Below, one piece after another: positions 19,516-29,215 of a stretch of 64,000 nt of DNA. The first letter of the stretch is position 1, and each line of letters opens with the position of its first letter. Both the position numbers and the translations under genes were made by a program. The notes under the pieces are model-generated. The model had not been told where the DNA came from and did not search any database. It saw nothing but the letters and a program-made list of their open reading frames with translations. The stretch comes from an uncultured Dehalococcoidia bacterium (lineage in GTDB: Bacteria > Chloroflexota > Dehalococcoidia > Lucifugimonadales > UBA3495). The DNA lies in NCBI GenBank assembly GCA_951812535.1, contig CATOSK010000011.1, positions 219,084 through 283,083 on the forward strand, read 5' to 3'.

Positions 19516-19556
19516 CCATTCCTCCGGCCTATTCCGAGTCCCCACGGAGTTGAACG

Positions 19557-21218
19557 GTGAGCGACCGAGAATCACCCCTTGACTTGAACGAGCGCCGGGC
19601 TGCCTGGCAGGAGAGGGCCGATGCCGCCCCGCAACGGAAACCGGCCTACAAGACTCCTTCGCAGATTCCGGTAGATGCTCTATATACGCCGTTGGGTGAC
19701 GAGTCTTCGGCAAGCTATCCCACCGGGTTCCCCGGGGAGTTTCCGTACCTGCGGGGAGTCCATCCTACGGGACACCGGGGGCGGCTGTGGACGATGCGAA
19801 TGTTCGCGGGATACGGCCTGCCGGAGGAGACCAACGAGCGGTTCAAATTCCTGCTGGACCACGGGCAGACAGGCCTGAGCGTGGCCTTCGATATGCCCAC
19901 CCTGTACGGATACGACACCGACGCTCCCCAAGCCGAGGGGGAGTTCGGAAAGTGCGGCGTGGCGGTATCATCCCTGGCGGACATGGAGACCCTGTTCGAC
20001 GGGATTCCGCTGGACGGCATCACCACGTCCATGACCATCAACAGCCCGGCGGCGATTATCTGGGCCATGTACATCGCCGTCGCGGAGAAGCAGGGAGTGC
20101 CGCTAGCGAGGATGGGCGGCACCCTGCAAAACGACATTCTGAAGGAGTACCTGGCCCAGAACGAGTACATCTTCCCCCCCGAGCCTTCCATGCGGCTGGT
20201 GGTAGACACCGTGGAGTTTGCCGCGTCTCACATGCCGCAATGGAACCCCATAAGCGTGAGCGGGTATCACATCCGGGAAGCGGGGGCCACTGCGGTCCAG
20301 GAGATGGCATTCACCCTGGCCGACGGGTTCGAGTACGTGCGCGCGTGCGTTGAGCGGGGCATGGCCGTTGACGATTTCGCCCCCCGGCTGAGTTTCTTCT
20401 TCAACGTGGACAACAACTTCTTCGAGGAAATTGCCAAGTTCCGGGCCGCGCGGCGCATCTGGGCCACCGAGATGCGGGATGTTTTCGGAGCACGGAACCC
20501 GCGCTCCCACTGGCTGCGATGCCACGCCCAGACCTCGGGGGCGGCATTGACGGCTCAGCAACCGGACAACAACGTGATGCGGGTGTCGATGCAGGCGTTG
20601 GCGGCAGTGCTGGGGGGATGCCAGTCTCTCCACACTAACTCCAAGGACGAGGCTTGGGCGCTCCCGTCTGAAGAAGCGGTCCTGCAGGCCCTCCGCACCC
20701 AGCAGATCATTGCCCATGAAACCGGAATTGCCGACGTTGTGGACCCGCTGGGCGGCAGCTATTTTCTGGAATCCCTGACCAACCAGATGGAAGAAGCAGC
20801 CTACAAGTATTTCCGCACCGTGGACGACATGGGGGGAGTCATTCCGGCGCTGAAGACCGGGTACTTCCAGCGCGAGATCGCGGAGTCGGCGTATACGGCC
20901 CAACTGGAGGAGGACAGGCGGGAAAGGATTACGGTGGGGGTCAACCAGTACACTTCGGACGAAGTCTTGGAGATACCCCTGCTCCGGGTGGATGTTGAAG
21001 GCGAGCAGCGGCACATACGGAGGCTCAACGAGATACGGCGCACCAGAGACGGGCGGGCCGTCGCGTCCAGCTTGAGAAGGTTGGAACAGGCTGCCCGGGG
21101 CTCACATAAACTGATGCCCCCGCTCCTGGAGGCGGTGAAGTCTTACGCGACCCTGGGCGAGATGATGGCCGTGTTCCGGGATGTGTTTGGCGAGTATCAG
21201 CCGAGCTGGGGGTTTTAG
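19557..21218 (+). CDS. Methylmalonyl-CoA mutase family, large (catalytic) subunit
   Basis: A 553-residue acyl-CoA mutase large subunit: the TIM-barrel with [47 protein letters not shown] and [10 protein letters not shown]. The cobalamin-binding domain (DxHxxG) is absent, so a separate B12-binding subunit, not seen here, is needed. Such enzymes rearrange branched and linear CoA esters by a radical mechanism. The position of the canonical substrate Tyr (TMY in methylmalonyl-CoA mutase) is TGH here, whereas the Arg of PSMR and the His of SGYH are kept. Substrate is therefore uncertain. Start is GTG 19557. Confidence 0.88.
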   Translation: MSDRESPLDLNERRAAWQERADAAPQRKPAYKTPSQIPVDALYTPLGDESSASYPTGFPGEFPYLRGVHPTGHRGRLWTMRMFAGYGLPEETNERFKFLLDHGQTGLSVAFDMPTLYGYDTDAPQAEGEFGKCGVAVSSLADMETLFDGIPLDGITTSMTINSPAAIIWAMYIAVAEKQGVPLARMGGTLQNDILKEYLAQNEYIFPPEPSMRLVVDTVEFAASHMPQWNPISVSGYHIREAGATAVQEMAFTLADGFEYVRACVERGMAVDDFAPRLSFFFNVDNNFFEEIAKFRAARRIWATEMRDVFGARNPRSHWLRCHAQTSGAALTAQQPDNNVMRVSMQALAAVLGGCQSLHTNSKDEAWALPSEEAVLQALRTQQIIAHETGIADVVDPLGGSYFLESLTNQMEEAAYKYFRTVDDMGGVIPALKTGYFQREIAESAYTAQLEEDRRERITVGVNQYTSDEVLEIPLLRVDVEGEQRHIRRLNEIRRTRDGRAVASSLRRLEQAARGSHKLMPPLLEAVKSYATLGEMMAVFRDVFGEYQPSWGF

Positions 21219-21287
21219 TATACTGGTAAGAGGAAAACCGTCCGGTTGCTGAAAGCGTTCCATCAGAAACGGCCACGGAAGGGACAT

Positions 21288-21845
21288 ATGGTTACTGGAA
21301 AAGCCAAGGTCCGGTTCAACTACGAGGACTATTGCCTGTTGCCGGAGGACGAGCGGTATGAGCTAATCGACGGAGAGTTTTACGTGGTTCCAGCCCCCAG
21401 CTACCCGCACCAAAACGCCGTCGGCAAATTGTTTCGATTTATGGCTGACTTTGTAGAGGTCAACGGTTTGGGCGTAGTAGTTATGGCTCCCCTGGATGTA
21501 ATCATTACCGGCGAAGACACGGTGCAGCCCGATATCCTGTTCGTTTCCGAGGAGCGGAGGGGAATGCTGGCGCACCGCGGCTGCGAAGGCGCTCCTGATA
21601 TGGTGGTGGAAGTGCTTTCTCCGTCTACCGCCCAACGAGACCGGGAACTAAAGCGCAAGCTGTATGCCGCCCACGGTGTGCAGGAGTATTGGCTGGTCAA
21701 TACGGAAACCGCTTCGGTCGAGATTATGTCGCTGGGGAATAATGACTTTATTTCCCAGGGAACTTACTCGGGAGAAGACGGACTGGTTTCACAGGTAATC
21801 CCGGGATTCGCTCTCCAAGCCAGCCTTATATTTGCGGGAGTGTAA
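21288..21845 (+). CDS. Uma2-family (DUF820) putative nuclease
   Basis: A 185-residue PD-(D/E)xK-fold protein of the Uma2 group: RYELIDGEFYVVPAPS, QPDILFVSEERR, DMVVEVLSPSTAQRDR and KLYAAHGVQEYWLVN. The acidic and Lys residues of the nuclease core are in place. These proteins are abundant in cyanobacteria and Chloroflexota, often multi-copy, with unclear function. The ATG at 21288 has GAAGGG just before it. A TATACT box at about 21217 may drive it. It forms an accessory insert together with the broken PLD gene. Confidence 0.85.
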   Translation: MVTGKAKVRFNYEDYCLLPEDERYELIDGEFYVVPAPSYPHQNAVGKLFRFMADFVEVNGLGVVVMAPLDVIITGEDTVQPDILFVSEERRGMLAHRGCEGAPDMVVEVLSPSTAQRDRELKRKLYAAHGVQEYWLVNTETASVEIMSLGNNDFISQGTYSGEDGLVSQVIPGFALQASLIFAGV

Positions 21846-21867
21846 GTTCGGGGCTGTATCGTCAAGT

Positions 21868-22578
21868 TATGGATGTAGGGGGCATAACGGTGATTCGCGA
21901 TTGGTCTCGGATAACTCGCCGCACTTGTGGCAACGAAAACCAGTAGCTGTACTAAAATCGTGTCCTGCTGAGCTACAGAACGGTCTTTTGGGGTCGAACT
22001 CAATGAAATTTGGCTTCGCCTTCGCAACCGATGCAGTAGCCTGTATGCATGGGGACAGCAGTCACTTGCCTTCCTTCCGACCCTGGAACGATATTGTATG
22101 GGATGTCTTGGGAGAGGGCCGACACCCAATTTTCGATCTCCCGCAACACTTGCTCATCTCTGATCAAGAGACCAGTTTCTCGGGCATTGAGCGCGGAGAA
22201 TCGATGCAAGTTCATTGATGTGATTAAAGCTACTTTTTCATTGGCATAAACCTTCGCATGCAGGCGATCTACAGCAATTGCCTCTATGCTTGGTTGATAT
22301 TAGGCTGCCGGATTGCCTTCAGCAGCATCTGGGCGATAGTACGTCTTGACACTCACATTGCGTTTTGTTGCCGAAGCTATTTCATCCTTGAGGCGAGGCC
22401 ACTGGTTATGGTATGGAAAAACCAAGGTCAGCCTTTCCTGGGCTTCTTCGATGATTCCCATCAACGCTTGGGTAATATTCTGGTCCGCAACGAAAGCGAC
22501 CGGAGCCTGGTGGAGGAAATCTGATAGTGGTGCCACACTTACCTCACATTGATTTCGCAATACGGAAGAAAGCAGCAC
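21868..22578 (-). pseudogene. PLD-like protein with C-terminal zinc ribbon, broken
   Basis: The minus strand encodes, in pieces, a phospholipase-D-like protein. The first piece (22578-22303) has VADQNITQALMGIIEEAQER and stops at TAA 22300-22302. The same frame continues with RLHAKVYANEKVALITSMNL, whose HxK is the HKD-type motif, to TGA at 22000. One base shift near 22004 then restores EFDPKRPFC and CHKCGELSETN...LCPLHP, a zinc ribbon paired with GYCIGCEG just before. Two lesions therefore separate three segments that match one domain order. The N-terminal start is unclear (GTG 22578). Base composition is more AT-rich than in neighbouring genes, suggesting acquired DNA. Confidence 0.65.
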
Positions 22579-22622
22579 CTTTCTGTTGTTATTGACAAGA
22601 CCGTACGGGGTTCTAATTGTGT

Positions 22623-22648
22623 GAGGGCGGGTTTAGCAACCCGCCCTC
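22623..22648. terminator. GC-rich hairpin downstream of the EF-G gene
   Basis: A perfect 11-bp stem GAGGGCGGGTT / AACCCGCCCTC with a TAGC loop lies about 55 bp past the stop of the minus-strand EF-G gene. No T-run follows, so its role as terminator is only probable. Confidence 0.45.
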
Positions 22649-22702
22649 GCAATCGACATTGATTGGCCGCCGATTGGCCGCCCGGATTGAGACAACACCA
22701 AC

Positions 22703-24751
22703 TTAGGCGCGTTCTTCCTCGCGGGCGCGTTTGGCTTCCTCGACAACCCGGGGTTCCAGGTTCTGGGGAACCGGCTCGTAGTGATCAAATTCGAAGCGGT
22801 AGTTGCCGCGACCCTGGGTCAGCGACCGCAGGTCCTGGGCGTAGCGCTGGATTTCAGAGTGGGGGACTTCGGCCTCGATGACGGTGTAGCGGGACTCGGG
22901 GTTCATACCCAGGATGCGTCCCCGCTTTCCGTTGAGGTCGCTCATCACGTCGCCGGTGTAGGCGTCAGGGACATTTACAGTCAGCTTGACGATAGGTTCC
23001 AGCAGAATGGGGCTGGCGTCGGCCATGCCCTTGCGGAGGGCCTGAGAACTGGCGATTTCGAAGGACATTCCCGAAGAGTCCACGTCGTGGTAGCTGCCGT
23101 CGTAGATGACGGCCTTCATGTCCACCACCGGGAAACCGGCAACCACGCCCTCTTCCATTGTCTTGACGATGCCCTTTTCCACGGCGGGGATGTACTCCCG
23201 GGGCACCCGGCCGCCCACGACCTCGGAACCAAACTGGAACCCCTGGTCCCGATCCATCGGCTCCAGGCGGAGCAGAACATGGCCGTACTGGCCATGTCCG
23301 CCGCTCTGCTTCTTGTGGCGGTACTCGGCTTGGGTAACCTTGCTGATGGTTTCGCGGTAGGGCACCCGGGGAAGCCGGGTTGCCAGGTCGGCGCCGAACT
23401 TGCGCTTGATCTTCTCGATGGCGACGTCTATCTGGGCTTCCCCGAAGCCGGTGAGCACCATCTGGCTGGTCTCCACCTGGCGTGAGAGGCGGAGGCTGGG
23501 GTCTTCCTCCACCATGCGGCTGAGGGAGGTGGACATCTTGTCGAGGTCGGCCTTAGTGGCGGGACTGACCGCGACGCTGTAGAACCCCTGGGGGAACTCG
23601 ATGGGTTCGAAGGAAACGGCGTTGTCGCGGACGCAGAGGGTGTCGCCGGTGACGGTTGCGGCCAGCTTGCCGATTGCGCCGATGTCTCCGGCGGAAACCT
23701 CGACGATGTTCTCCTGGGACTTGCCGCGGGGCAGATACAACTGGCCGATTCGCTCCGACTGGTTGCGGGCGCTGTTCCAGACCTCCGAGTTGCTGCTGAT
23801 GGTCCCGCGGAAGACGCGGAAGACGGAGAGCTTGCCGACGAAGGGGTCGGCAGTGGTCTTGAACACCAGGGCAGCCAGGGGACCGCCGGGGTCAACCTGG
23901 ACGTCAACTTCGCTGCCGGAGCTGTCCTTCATCGCCGGCCGGTTTCCTTCCAGGGGGGAAGGCAGGAACTCGTTGACAGTCTCAACGAACTCGTCGATGC
24001 CCAGGTTCCTGGTGGCGGAGGTAGCCAGGATGGGGACCAAATCTCCGGCCAGCACGGCCTTGCGCGCTCCTGCGACAACCTCGGCGTCGGTCAGTTCCTC
24101 GCCTTCCAGGTACTTGTCGGCCAGGTCTTCGTCGGCTTCGGCCACGGCCTCGATGAGCCGCTCCCTGGCCGCTTCGAACTCGGCGGCCACTTCGTCAGGG
24201 ATATCAGCCGGGGGATGGACAACGCTTACGAGCCCCTGGAAGTCGGCCCCTTCTCCCTGGGGAATCTGGAAGGGGACGCACATATTGCCAAAGGTGCCCT
24301 GGATGTCGGCGACGGTCCGGGAGAAGCCGGCGTTTTCCCGGTCCATCTTGTTAACCACGAACATGGCGGGCAGTCCGGCTTCCTGGGTGAGATTCCACGA
24401 CCGCTCCGTTCCCACGTCCACGCCGGACTGGGCAGCGACAAGGATGGCCGAGGCTTCCACCACTCTCAGGGCGGACACGACTTCACCGACGAAATCTTCG
24501 TATCCAGGAGTATCCAGGAAGTTGTACTTGTTGGGACCCCCGGTGCAGGAAACAAGGGTGGTCTGAACGCTGCTGCCCCGCTTTGTTTCCTCCGGTTCGT
24601 AGTCAGATACTGTGTTCCCGTCCTCGATGGTGCCGATCCGGGTGACTGCCTTGGCATTGAACAGCATGGTTTCGCACAGAGACGTCTTGCCCGACCCGCT
24701 GTGCGACAGTAGCGCAACGTTCCTGATGTTGCCCGGGTTTATGCTCGCCAT
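22703..24751 (-). CDS. Elongation factor G-like GTPase (EF-G2 type)
   Basis: A 682-residue translational GTPase with all EF-G domains. The G1 loop is HSGSGKTSL rather than the canonical AHIDAGKTT, and switch I reads KRGSSVQTT rather than RGITI, while FLDTPGYEDF and NKMD are standard. This pattern fits the divergent EF-G2 paralogue rather than the main translocase. Members retain GTP binding, but their exact role in translation or ribosome recycling differs between lineages. The start is ATG 24751. No str operon genes flank it, which agrees with a paralogue. Confidence 0.85.
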   Translation of the reverse strand: MASINPGNIRNVALLSHSGSGKTSLCETMLFNAKAVTRIGTIEDGNTVSDYEPEETKRGSSVQTTLVSCTGGPNKYNFLDTPGYEDFVGEVVSALRVVEASAILVAAQSGVDVGTERSWNLTQEAGLPAMFVVNKMDRENAGFSRTVADIQGTFGNMCVPFQIPQGEGADFQGLVSVVHPPADIPDEVAAEFEAARERLIEAVAEADEDLADKYLEGEELTDAEVVAGARKAVLAGDLVPILATSATRNLGIDEFVETVNEFLPSPLEGNRPAMKDSSGSEVDVQVDPGGPLAALVFKTTADPFVGKLSVFRVFRGTISSNSEVWNSARNQSERIGQLYLPRGKSQENIVEVSAGDIGAIGKLAATVTGDTLCVRDNAVSFEPIEFPQGFYSVAVSPATKADLDKMSTSLSRMVEEDPSLRLSRQVETSQMVLTGFGEAQIDVAIEKIKRKFGADLATRLPRVPYRETISKVTQAEYRHKKQSGGHGQYGHVLLRLEPMDRDQGFQFGSEVVGGRVPREYIPAVEKGIVKTMEEGVVAGFPVVDMKAVIYDGSYHDVDSSGMSFEIASSQALRKGMADASPILLEPIVKLTVNVPDAYTGDVMSDLNGKRGRILGMNPESRYTVIEAEVPHSEIQRYAQDLRSLTQGRGNYRFEFDHYEPVPQNLEPRVVEEAKRAREEERA

Positions 24752-25056
24752 ACGAAAACTCCCCCTACGTTCTAACGGCCGCCGCCTCCGCGCGATGTTT
24801 GTTCGGCTGGGTTCTCCAAGGTGCGCCTGGTGGCTCCGCGGTTAGGACCGGCTGCTGCACCAGCACTTGCCGGTAGCTGCCAAGCACGTTATCCTAGCCT
24901 CGCCCAAGGCAGCGAATACTGGTTGCATTTTATATAGCGCCGCCGCACGTTGCAACACGGGCGGATAAGGCCGGGGCGCCGGGATTGGCGTTCCTACCCC
25001 GACGCTCCCAGATCCCCTGGGATTGGGCAAACTCCATCCCCAAAGAGCAGGAAGTA

Positions 25057-25443
25057 ATGTCAAAGAAAGAAGTCGTAAACTCGGCCAGCCTTTCTCCGGG
25101 AGCAGCTCCCCTTTCGCAGGCCACCAAGTTCGGCAACCTGGTGTTTGTACAGGGATGCACGGGCCGTCATCCCACCACCGGCGAGGCCGGCGACGGCATC
25201 AGGGAGCAAACCCGCTACACGCTGGACCGCATCCGGATAATCCTCGAGGAAGTTGGCTCTTCGCTGGACAATGTGCTCACCAACACCTGCTACCTGGCGC
25301 GGCAGGAAGACCTGGCGGGATTCAACGAGGTCTACGCGGAGTATTTCCCGGACAACCGGCCGGCCCGGACCGCTATCATCGTTGCCTTCGGAGCGGGCAA
25401 TAACCTGGTGGAGGTTACCTCGACGGCCTGCATCCCCGACTGA
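25057..25443 (+). CDS. RidA family protein
   Basis: A 128-residue YjgF/YER057c/UK114-fold protein. VFVQGCTGRHPTTGE, LDNVLTNTCYLARQED and NRPARTAIIVAF hold the conserved substrate-binding residues, including the Arg that anchors the carboxylate of imine intermediates in active RidA. Such trimers hydrolyse reactive 2-aminoacrylate-type imines or act on pathway-specific enamines. The ATG at 25057 follows AGGAA. It opens a set of small genes that look linked to catabolism. Confidence 0.85.
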   Translation: MSKKEVVNSASLSPGAAPLSQATKFGNLVFVQGCTGRHPTTGEAGDGIREQTRYTLDRIRIILEEVGSSLDNVLTNTCYLARQEDLAGFNEVYAEYFPDNRPARTAIIVAFGAGNNLVEVTSTACIPD

Positions 25444-25496
25444 CCGGTTGGGAACACGCTCCGCAACTGAGCTTACGGCACCATGCGGAAAGAGAG

Positions 25497-25730
25497 ATGA
25501 CAGCAAGGGCGTACATACTCATCGAAGTAGAGGTGGGTTATATCAGGCACGTCGTCGAATCGATCCGGGACATACCGGGAGTAGAATTCGCCGATGTGGT
25601 CACCGGCCCTCACGACGTCATTGCCTGCGTTGACGCCCCGGATATGGCGGCAGTAGCGGAAACGGTAACCGGGGGAATGCAGGGGATACGCGGCGTCCTG
25701 AAGACGATAACCTGCGTGGGAACGGGATAG
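25497..25730 (+). CDS. Lrp/AsnC ligand-binding (RAM) domain protein
   Basis: A 77-residue stand-alone RAM domain: AYILIEVEVGY, IPGVEFADVVTGPHDVIACV and a final GVLKTITCV strand. The DNA-binding helix-turn-helix of full Lrp proteins is missing. Such single-domain proteins form oligomers that may sense amino acids or modulate other regulators. It lies 53 bp after the RidA gene on the same strand. Confidence 0.8.
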   Translation: MTARAYILIEVEVGYIRHVVESIRDIPGVEFADVVTGPHDVIACVDAPDMAAVAETVTGGMQGIRGVLKTITCVGTG

Positions 25731-25741
25731 GCCCGCCTGGG

Positions 25742-26053
25742 TCAGGACATTTTCTTGAACACGAGGTGAGACCGGTTCATGGTGTGGGGCCGGATCTTCG
25801 TAGGCCAGTCCCCCTTTTCCGATTCCGCCTTCCAACCGTCGCTGAAGGGGATCTCGGGCGAGTCCACCTCGTAGACTGCGGCGTAGCGAGCCACCCCGTT
25901 CACATCGGATGATGTCAGCTGGTAGCGGGTGCAACTGTGGACGCCAGGAGCGTTGCATATGTTGGGCACGTGCTCCGTATCGTAGACCCGGTTGAATTCC
26001 TCTTCATTCTCGGCAGGGATGTCCATCTGGACCAGGTAGATGTAATCAGCCAT
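25742..26053 (-). CDS. EthD/DUF4286-like small alpha-beta barrel protein
   Basis: A 103-residue protein opening IYLVQMDIPAENEEEFNRVY followed by DTEHVPNICNAPGV. This resembles each half of the tandem protein at 33226 (WVDVPPELEDEFNRWYNEEH). The fold is the dimeric ferredoxin-like barrel used by EthD and monooxygenase-like proteins; the reaction is unknown. The start is ATG 26053, with GAGGAA just upstream. Its long 5' leader contains the pseudoknot-like element at 26155-26220. Confidence 0.7.
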   Translation of the reverse strand: MADYIYLVQMDIPAENEEEFNRVYDTEHVPNICNAPGVHSCTRYQLTSSDVNGVARYAAVYEVDSPEIPFSDGWKAESEKGDWPTKIRPHTMNRSHLVFKKMS

Positions 26054-26154
26054 AACTTCCTCACTGGGAAAGATGACGCCCGTCCCTCCACCACCCGCAC
26101 TCCGAACCGGAACCTGCGGCCGGTGGTTGACCAGGGAGTCTCGGTGCCTTAAAA

Positions 26155-26220
26155 TCCGAAGTCCAGCGACCGGCAGCGAACCGCTCCTCCAGCGGTTCCT
26201 CTCTTCGGAGGCCGGTCGCT
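26155..26220. other. Interleaved stems forming a possible pseudoknot
   Basis: Two perfect complementary pairs interleave: TCCGAAG (26155-26161) with CTTCGGA (26203-26209), and AGCGACCGGC (26165-26174) with GCCGGTCGCT (26211-26220). Between them GAACCGCT (26178-26185) pairs with AGCGGTTC (26191-26198). TTTT follows on the minus strand and CCTCTTTT on the plus strand. The stems can fold as a pseudoknot or as competing hairpins, one of them terminator-like, in the leader of the EthD-like gene. Confidence 0.5.
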
Positions 26221-26275
26221 CCTCTTTTGTCACCAGGAGTTTTGGCCCTGCGGACCGGGCCCTGGCGATCATGCC

Positions 26276-26824
26276 CTAGTAGGTGAGAGCCGAGGAAACC
26301 CCTTCCGGCAGCTCCACGTCCAAGGCCTGCAGGGTGTGGGCGAGGCCGTGGTAGTAGGCCACCACCACCAGGACGTCGATGACTCCCGCATCCCCGATCC
26401 GGGAACGCAGGCCCTCGAAGGTTGAGTCGCTGACCCGGTGCTGGCGCAGAAGTTCCAGGACAAACTGGACCACCGCCGCATCCTTGCTGTCCAGTCCGGC
26501 GGGGGCGCGGTACTCGTGGATAGCGGCTATGACGGCGTCGTCGATGCCTGCTTCCTTCGCGCTCCGCTGGTTAACCGTCCATACGTAGTGGCCGGAGGCT
26601 TCGCGGGCGGCGGTGAGGACCGCCAGGGCCTTGACCCTGGGATCCAAAGGCGTCTCGAACCGGGCGTACCCGCCCAGGGTTGCCATGTTCCTGGCCGCCT
26701 GGGGGTTGTTGAGGATGGCGGCATAGTTGCGGGCGACGCCTCCCCGGCTACCCTCGATCTCATCCCAGGCTTCCTGTCCATCCGGCGTCATGGTGTCGCG
26801 CTGTGCGAAGGGTACACGGGCCAT
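26276..26824 (-). CDS. Carboxymuconolactone decarboxylase (CMD/AhpD) family protein
   Basis: A 182-residue helical protein: LDPRVKALAVLTAAREASGHYVWTVN is the CMD core, but the redox CxxC of AhpD is absent (HYVW at that position). CMD-type proteins include a decarboxylase of aromatic catabolism and uncharacterised members. The start is ATG 26824, preceded by AAGGAGAAG. It lies directly after the molybdenum hydroxylase gene on the same strand and may share its transcript. Confidence 0.8.
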   Translation of the reverse strand: MARVPFAQRDTMTPDGQEAWDEIEGSRGGVARNYAAILNNPQAARNMATLGGYARFETPLDPRVKALAVLTAAREASGHYVWTVNQRSAKEAGIDDAVIAAIHEYRAPAGLDSKDAAVVQFVLELLRQHRVSDSTFEGLRSRIGDAGVIDVLVVVAYYHGLAHTLQALDVELPEGVSSALTY

Positions 26825-26935
26825 ATCTTCTTCTCCTTGGTTTCCTGTTCCTGGTTTCCCCATTAACTGAAAGGGCCGTCTGGCAAGAGCGGCCCTTTCA
26901 AAGGATGCTGGGTTTCCGTTGGTGCGAAAGCGGAC

Positions 26936-29215
26936 CTAGTCCGCCGCCTGCTGCTGCGCTCCATCCTGCTCCCACAGGGCGTCCAGGATGTTCCCGGGGG
27001 ACATGGGCAGGTGTTCCATGCGGGTCCCCAGGGCGTCGTGAATGGCGTTGGCCACGGCGGCCATGGGAGGCACTATGGGCACCTCTCCGACGCCGCGCAC
27101 TCCGAAGGGATGGCCGGGATTGGCGACTTCCACAATCACGGTGTCGATCATGGGCAGGTCCAGGCTGGTGGGCATCCGGTAATCCAGGAAGCTGGAGTTG
27201 ACCATTGAGCCCTCATCGTTCATGTAGTACTCCTCGTTGAGGGCCCAGCCAATGCCCTGGACCACGCCGCCCTGCATCTGCCCTTCGACGTAGCTGGGGT
27301 GGATGGCCTTGCCGGCATCCTGGGTGGCGGTGAAACGGAGCACGGTGACCTTGCCGGTGTCCGGGTCCACTTCCACGTCGGCGATCTGGGTGCTGAAGGC
27401 TCCCCCCGCACCCTTGGGATCGACGCTGACCTGGCTGGAGACCGGGCCGCCGGTGCGGTTGAGCTGTCCGGCCAACTCCTTGAAGCTCATCTTCAACTCA
27501 GGCTCAGACCTGTGCTGGAAGGTGCCGTCAACCAATTCCACATCCTCCGCGGAAACGTCCCAGATGCTGGAGGCGCGGTCGATCATCTTCTGCTTGATGT
27601 CCTGGGCGCACTCGTAGGCCGCCCAGCCACTGGCGAAGGTAACCCGGCTGCCGCCAGTCAGGAAAGTGTATCCCACCGAGTCGGTGTCGGCCACGCTGGG
27701 GTGGACGTCCTCGGCGGGGATGCCCAGCACCTCGGCGGCCTGCATGGCGATGGAAGCGCGGGTCCCGCCAATGTCGGTAGATCCCTCGACCAAAATGATG
27801 GTGCCGTCGGGGTTGACGCCGATGCTGCAACTGGACTGCATTCCAATGTTGAACCAGAACCCGGTGGCGACGCCGCGTCCCCGGTTCGGCCCGGCCAGCG
27901 GAGTGTTGTAGTGCTCGGAGTTGCGGGCGGCTTCCAGGCATTCCACGTTGCCGATGCGAGGGTAGACCGGCCCGTCTACCCGGCGGGTGCCTTCTTTCGA
28001 GGCGTTCTTGAGACGGAATTCGAGGGGGTCCATGCCCACCCTGCGGGCCAACTCATCCACTACCTGTTCGCCGCCGAAGGCCGCAATGGGAGCGCCGGGG
28101 GCGCGGTAGGGGGCGACCTTGGGCTTGTTGTCCACGACATCGTATCCCTGGGAACGGACGCTTTCGATATCGTAGGGGGCAAAGAGGCACTGGGCTCCCA
28201 TGGTAACGGGGGAGCCGGGAAAGGCGCCGGCTTCCATGGCCAGGGTGGCATCTGCGGCGACTATTTTTCCGTCGTTGGTGGCGCCCATCCTGATCTTCAT
28301 CCACGAGCCGGAGGTGGGGCCGGTACTTTCGAAAACGTCGATGCGGGACATGAGGATCTTGACGGGCTGTCCGGTCTTCCTGGACAGCAAAGCCGCCACC
28401 GGCTCCAGGTATATGGGGATTTTCCCGCCGAACCCGCCGCCAATCTCCATGGGTACCACGGTAATCCTGGATACGGGCATGTCGAGGACCTTGGCCAGCG
28501 ACTCACGCACGGCAAAGGAACCCTGAGTGCTGGTCCATACCTTCAACTGGCCATCGGCGTTCCACAGTGCCGAACCGTTCTGCGGTTCGATGTACCCCTG
28601 GTGAACCATCGTGGTGGTAAACTCGCGCTCGACAACCACGTCGGCCTTGGCGAATCCCTCGTCCAGGTCACCCAACTCGTAGCTGAAATGAGTTGCCACG
28701 TTGCTGTGCCTGTCGGTTGCCTCGCCGAGGGCGGTGGTGGTCATGTCTTCGTGGAGCAATGGCGCACCGTCGGCCATGGCGGACTGCACGTCGGTCACCG
28801 AGGGCAGCACCTCGTATTCCACCTCGATGAGATCAACGGCGATGCCGGCGATGTGGGGATTGATGGCAGCGACTCCGGCGATGGGGTGGCCCTTGTACAG
28901 CACCTTGTCGCGCGCCAACACGTTGTCGCTGGCGTGGCGCATGGACTGGTCCGGGTTTTCCATGCTGGAAATGGGGAGGTCCTTGGCCGTGACCACCGCC
29001 TTGACGCCGGGATAGGCTTCGGCCTTGCTGGTGTCGACGGACTTGATGCGGGCGTGGGCGTGGGGACTACGGAGCACCTGTCCGTGCAGCAGTCCGTTCA
29101 TCTGGAAGTCTCCGCCATACTTGGCCCTGCCAGTAACCTTGTCGGCTCCGTCATGACGGACGGGCCGGGTTCCAACCACGTTGTAATCCGTGTTGGACAA
29201 CACAATATTCGCCAT
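26936..29215 (-). CDS. Xanthine dehydrogenase family molybdopterin-binding subunit
   Basis: A 759-residue molybdenum hydroxylase large subunit: VTGRAKYGGDFQMNG, IGGGFGGKIPIYLEP, APYRAPGAPIAAFGGE and RGVGEVPIVPP, where the Glu is the conserved catalytic base. The AYxCSFR signature of form I CO dehydrogenase is absent. These enzymes hydroxylate heterocycles or oxidise aldehydes. The FAD and 2Fe-2S subunits that such a chain normally needs are not encoded nearby. The start is ATG 29215, with GAGGTGG upstream. The substrate cannot be deduced; neighbours suggest catabolism of an aromatic or heterocyclic compound. Confidence 0.88.
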   Translation of the reverse strand: MANIVLSNTDYNVVGTRPVRHDGADKVTGRAKYGGDFQMNGLLHGQVLRSPHAHARIKSVDTSKAEAYPGVKAVVTAKDLPISSMENPDQSMRHASDNVLARDKVLYKGHPIAGVAAINPHIAGIAVDLIEVEYEVLPSVTDVQSAMADGAPLLHEDMTTTALGEATDRHSNVATHFSYELGDLDEGFAKADVVVEREFTTTMVHQGYIEPQNGSALWNADGQLKVWTSTQGSFAVRESLAKVLDMPVSRITVVPMEIGGGFGGKIPIYLEPVAALLSRKTGQPVKILMSRIDVFESTGPTSGSWMKIRMGATNDGKIVAADATLAMEAGAFPGSPVTMGAQCLFAPYDIESVRSQGYDVVDNKPKVAPYRAPGAPIAAFGGEQVVDELARRVGMDPLEFRLKNASKEGTRRVDGPVYPRIGNVECLEAARNSEHYNTPLAGPNRGRGVATGFWFNIGMQSSCSIGVNPDGTIILVEGSTDIGGTRASIAMQAAEVLGIPAEDVHPSVADTDSVGYTFLTGGSRVTFASGWAAYECAQDIKQKMIDRASSIWDVSAEDVELVDGTFQHRSEPELKMSFKELAGQLNRTGGPVSSQVSVDPKGAGGAFSTQIADVEVDPDTGKVTVLRFTATQDAGKAIHPSYVEGQMQGGVVQGIGWALNEEYYMNDEGSMVNSSFLDYRMPTSLDLPMIDTVIVEVANPGHPFGVRGVGEVPIVPPMAAVANAIHDALGTRMEHLPMSPGNILDALWEQDGAQQQAAD

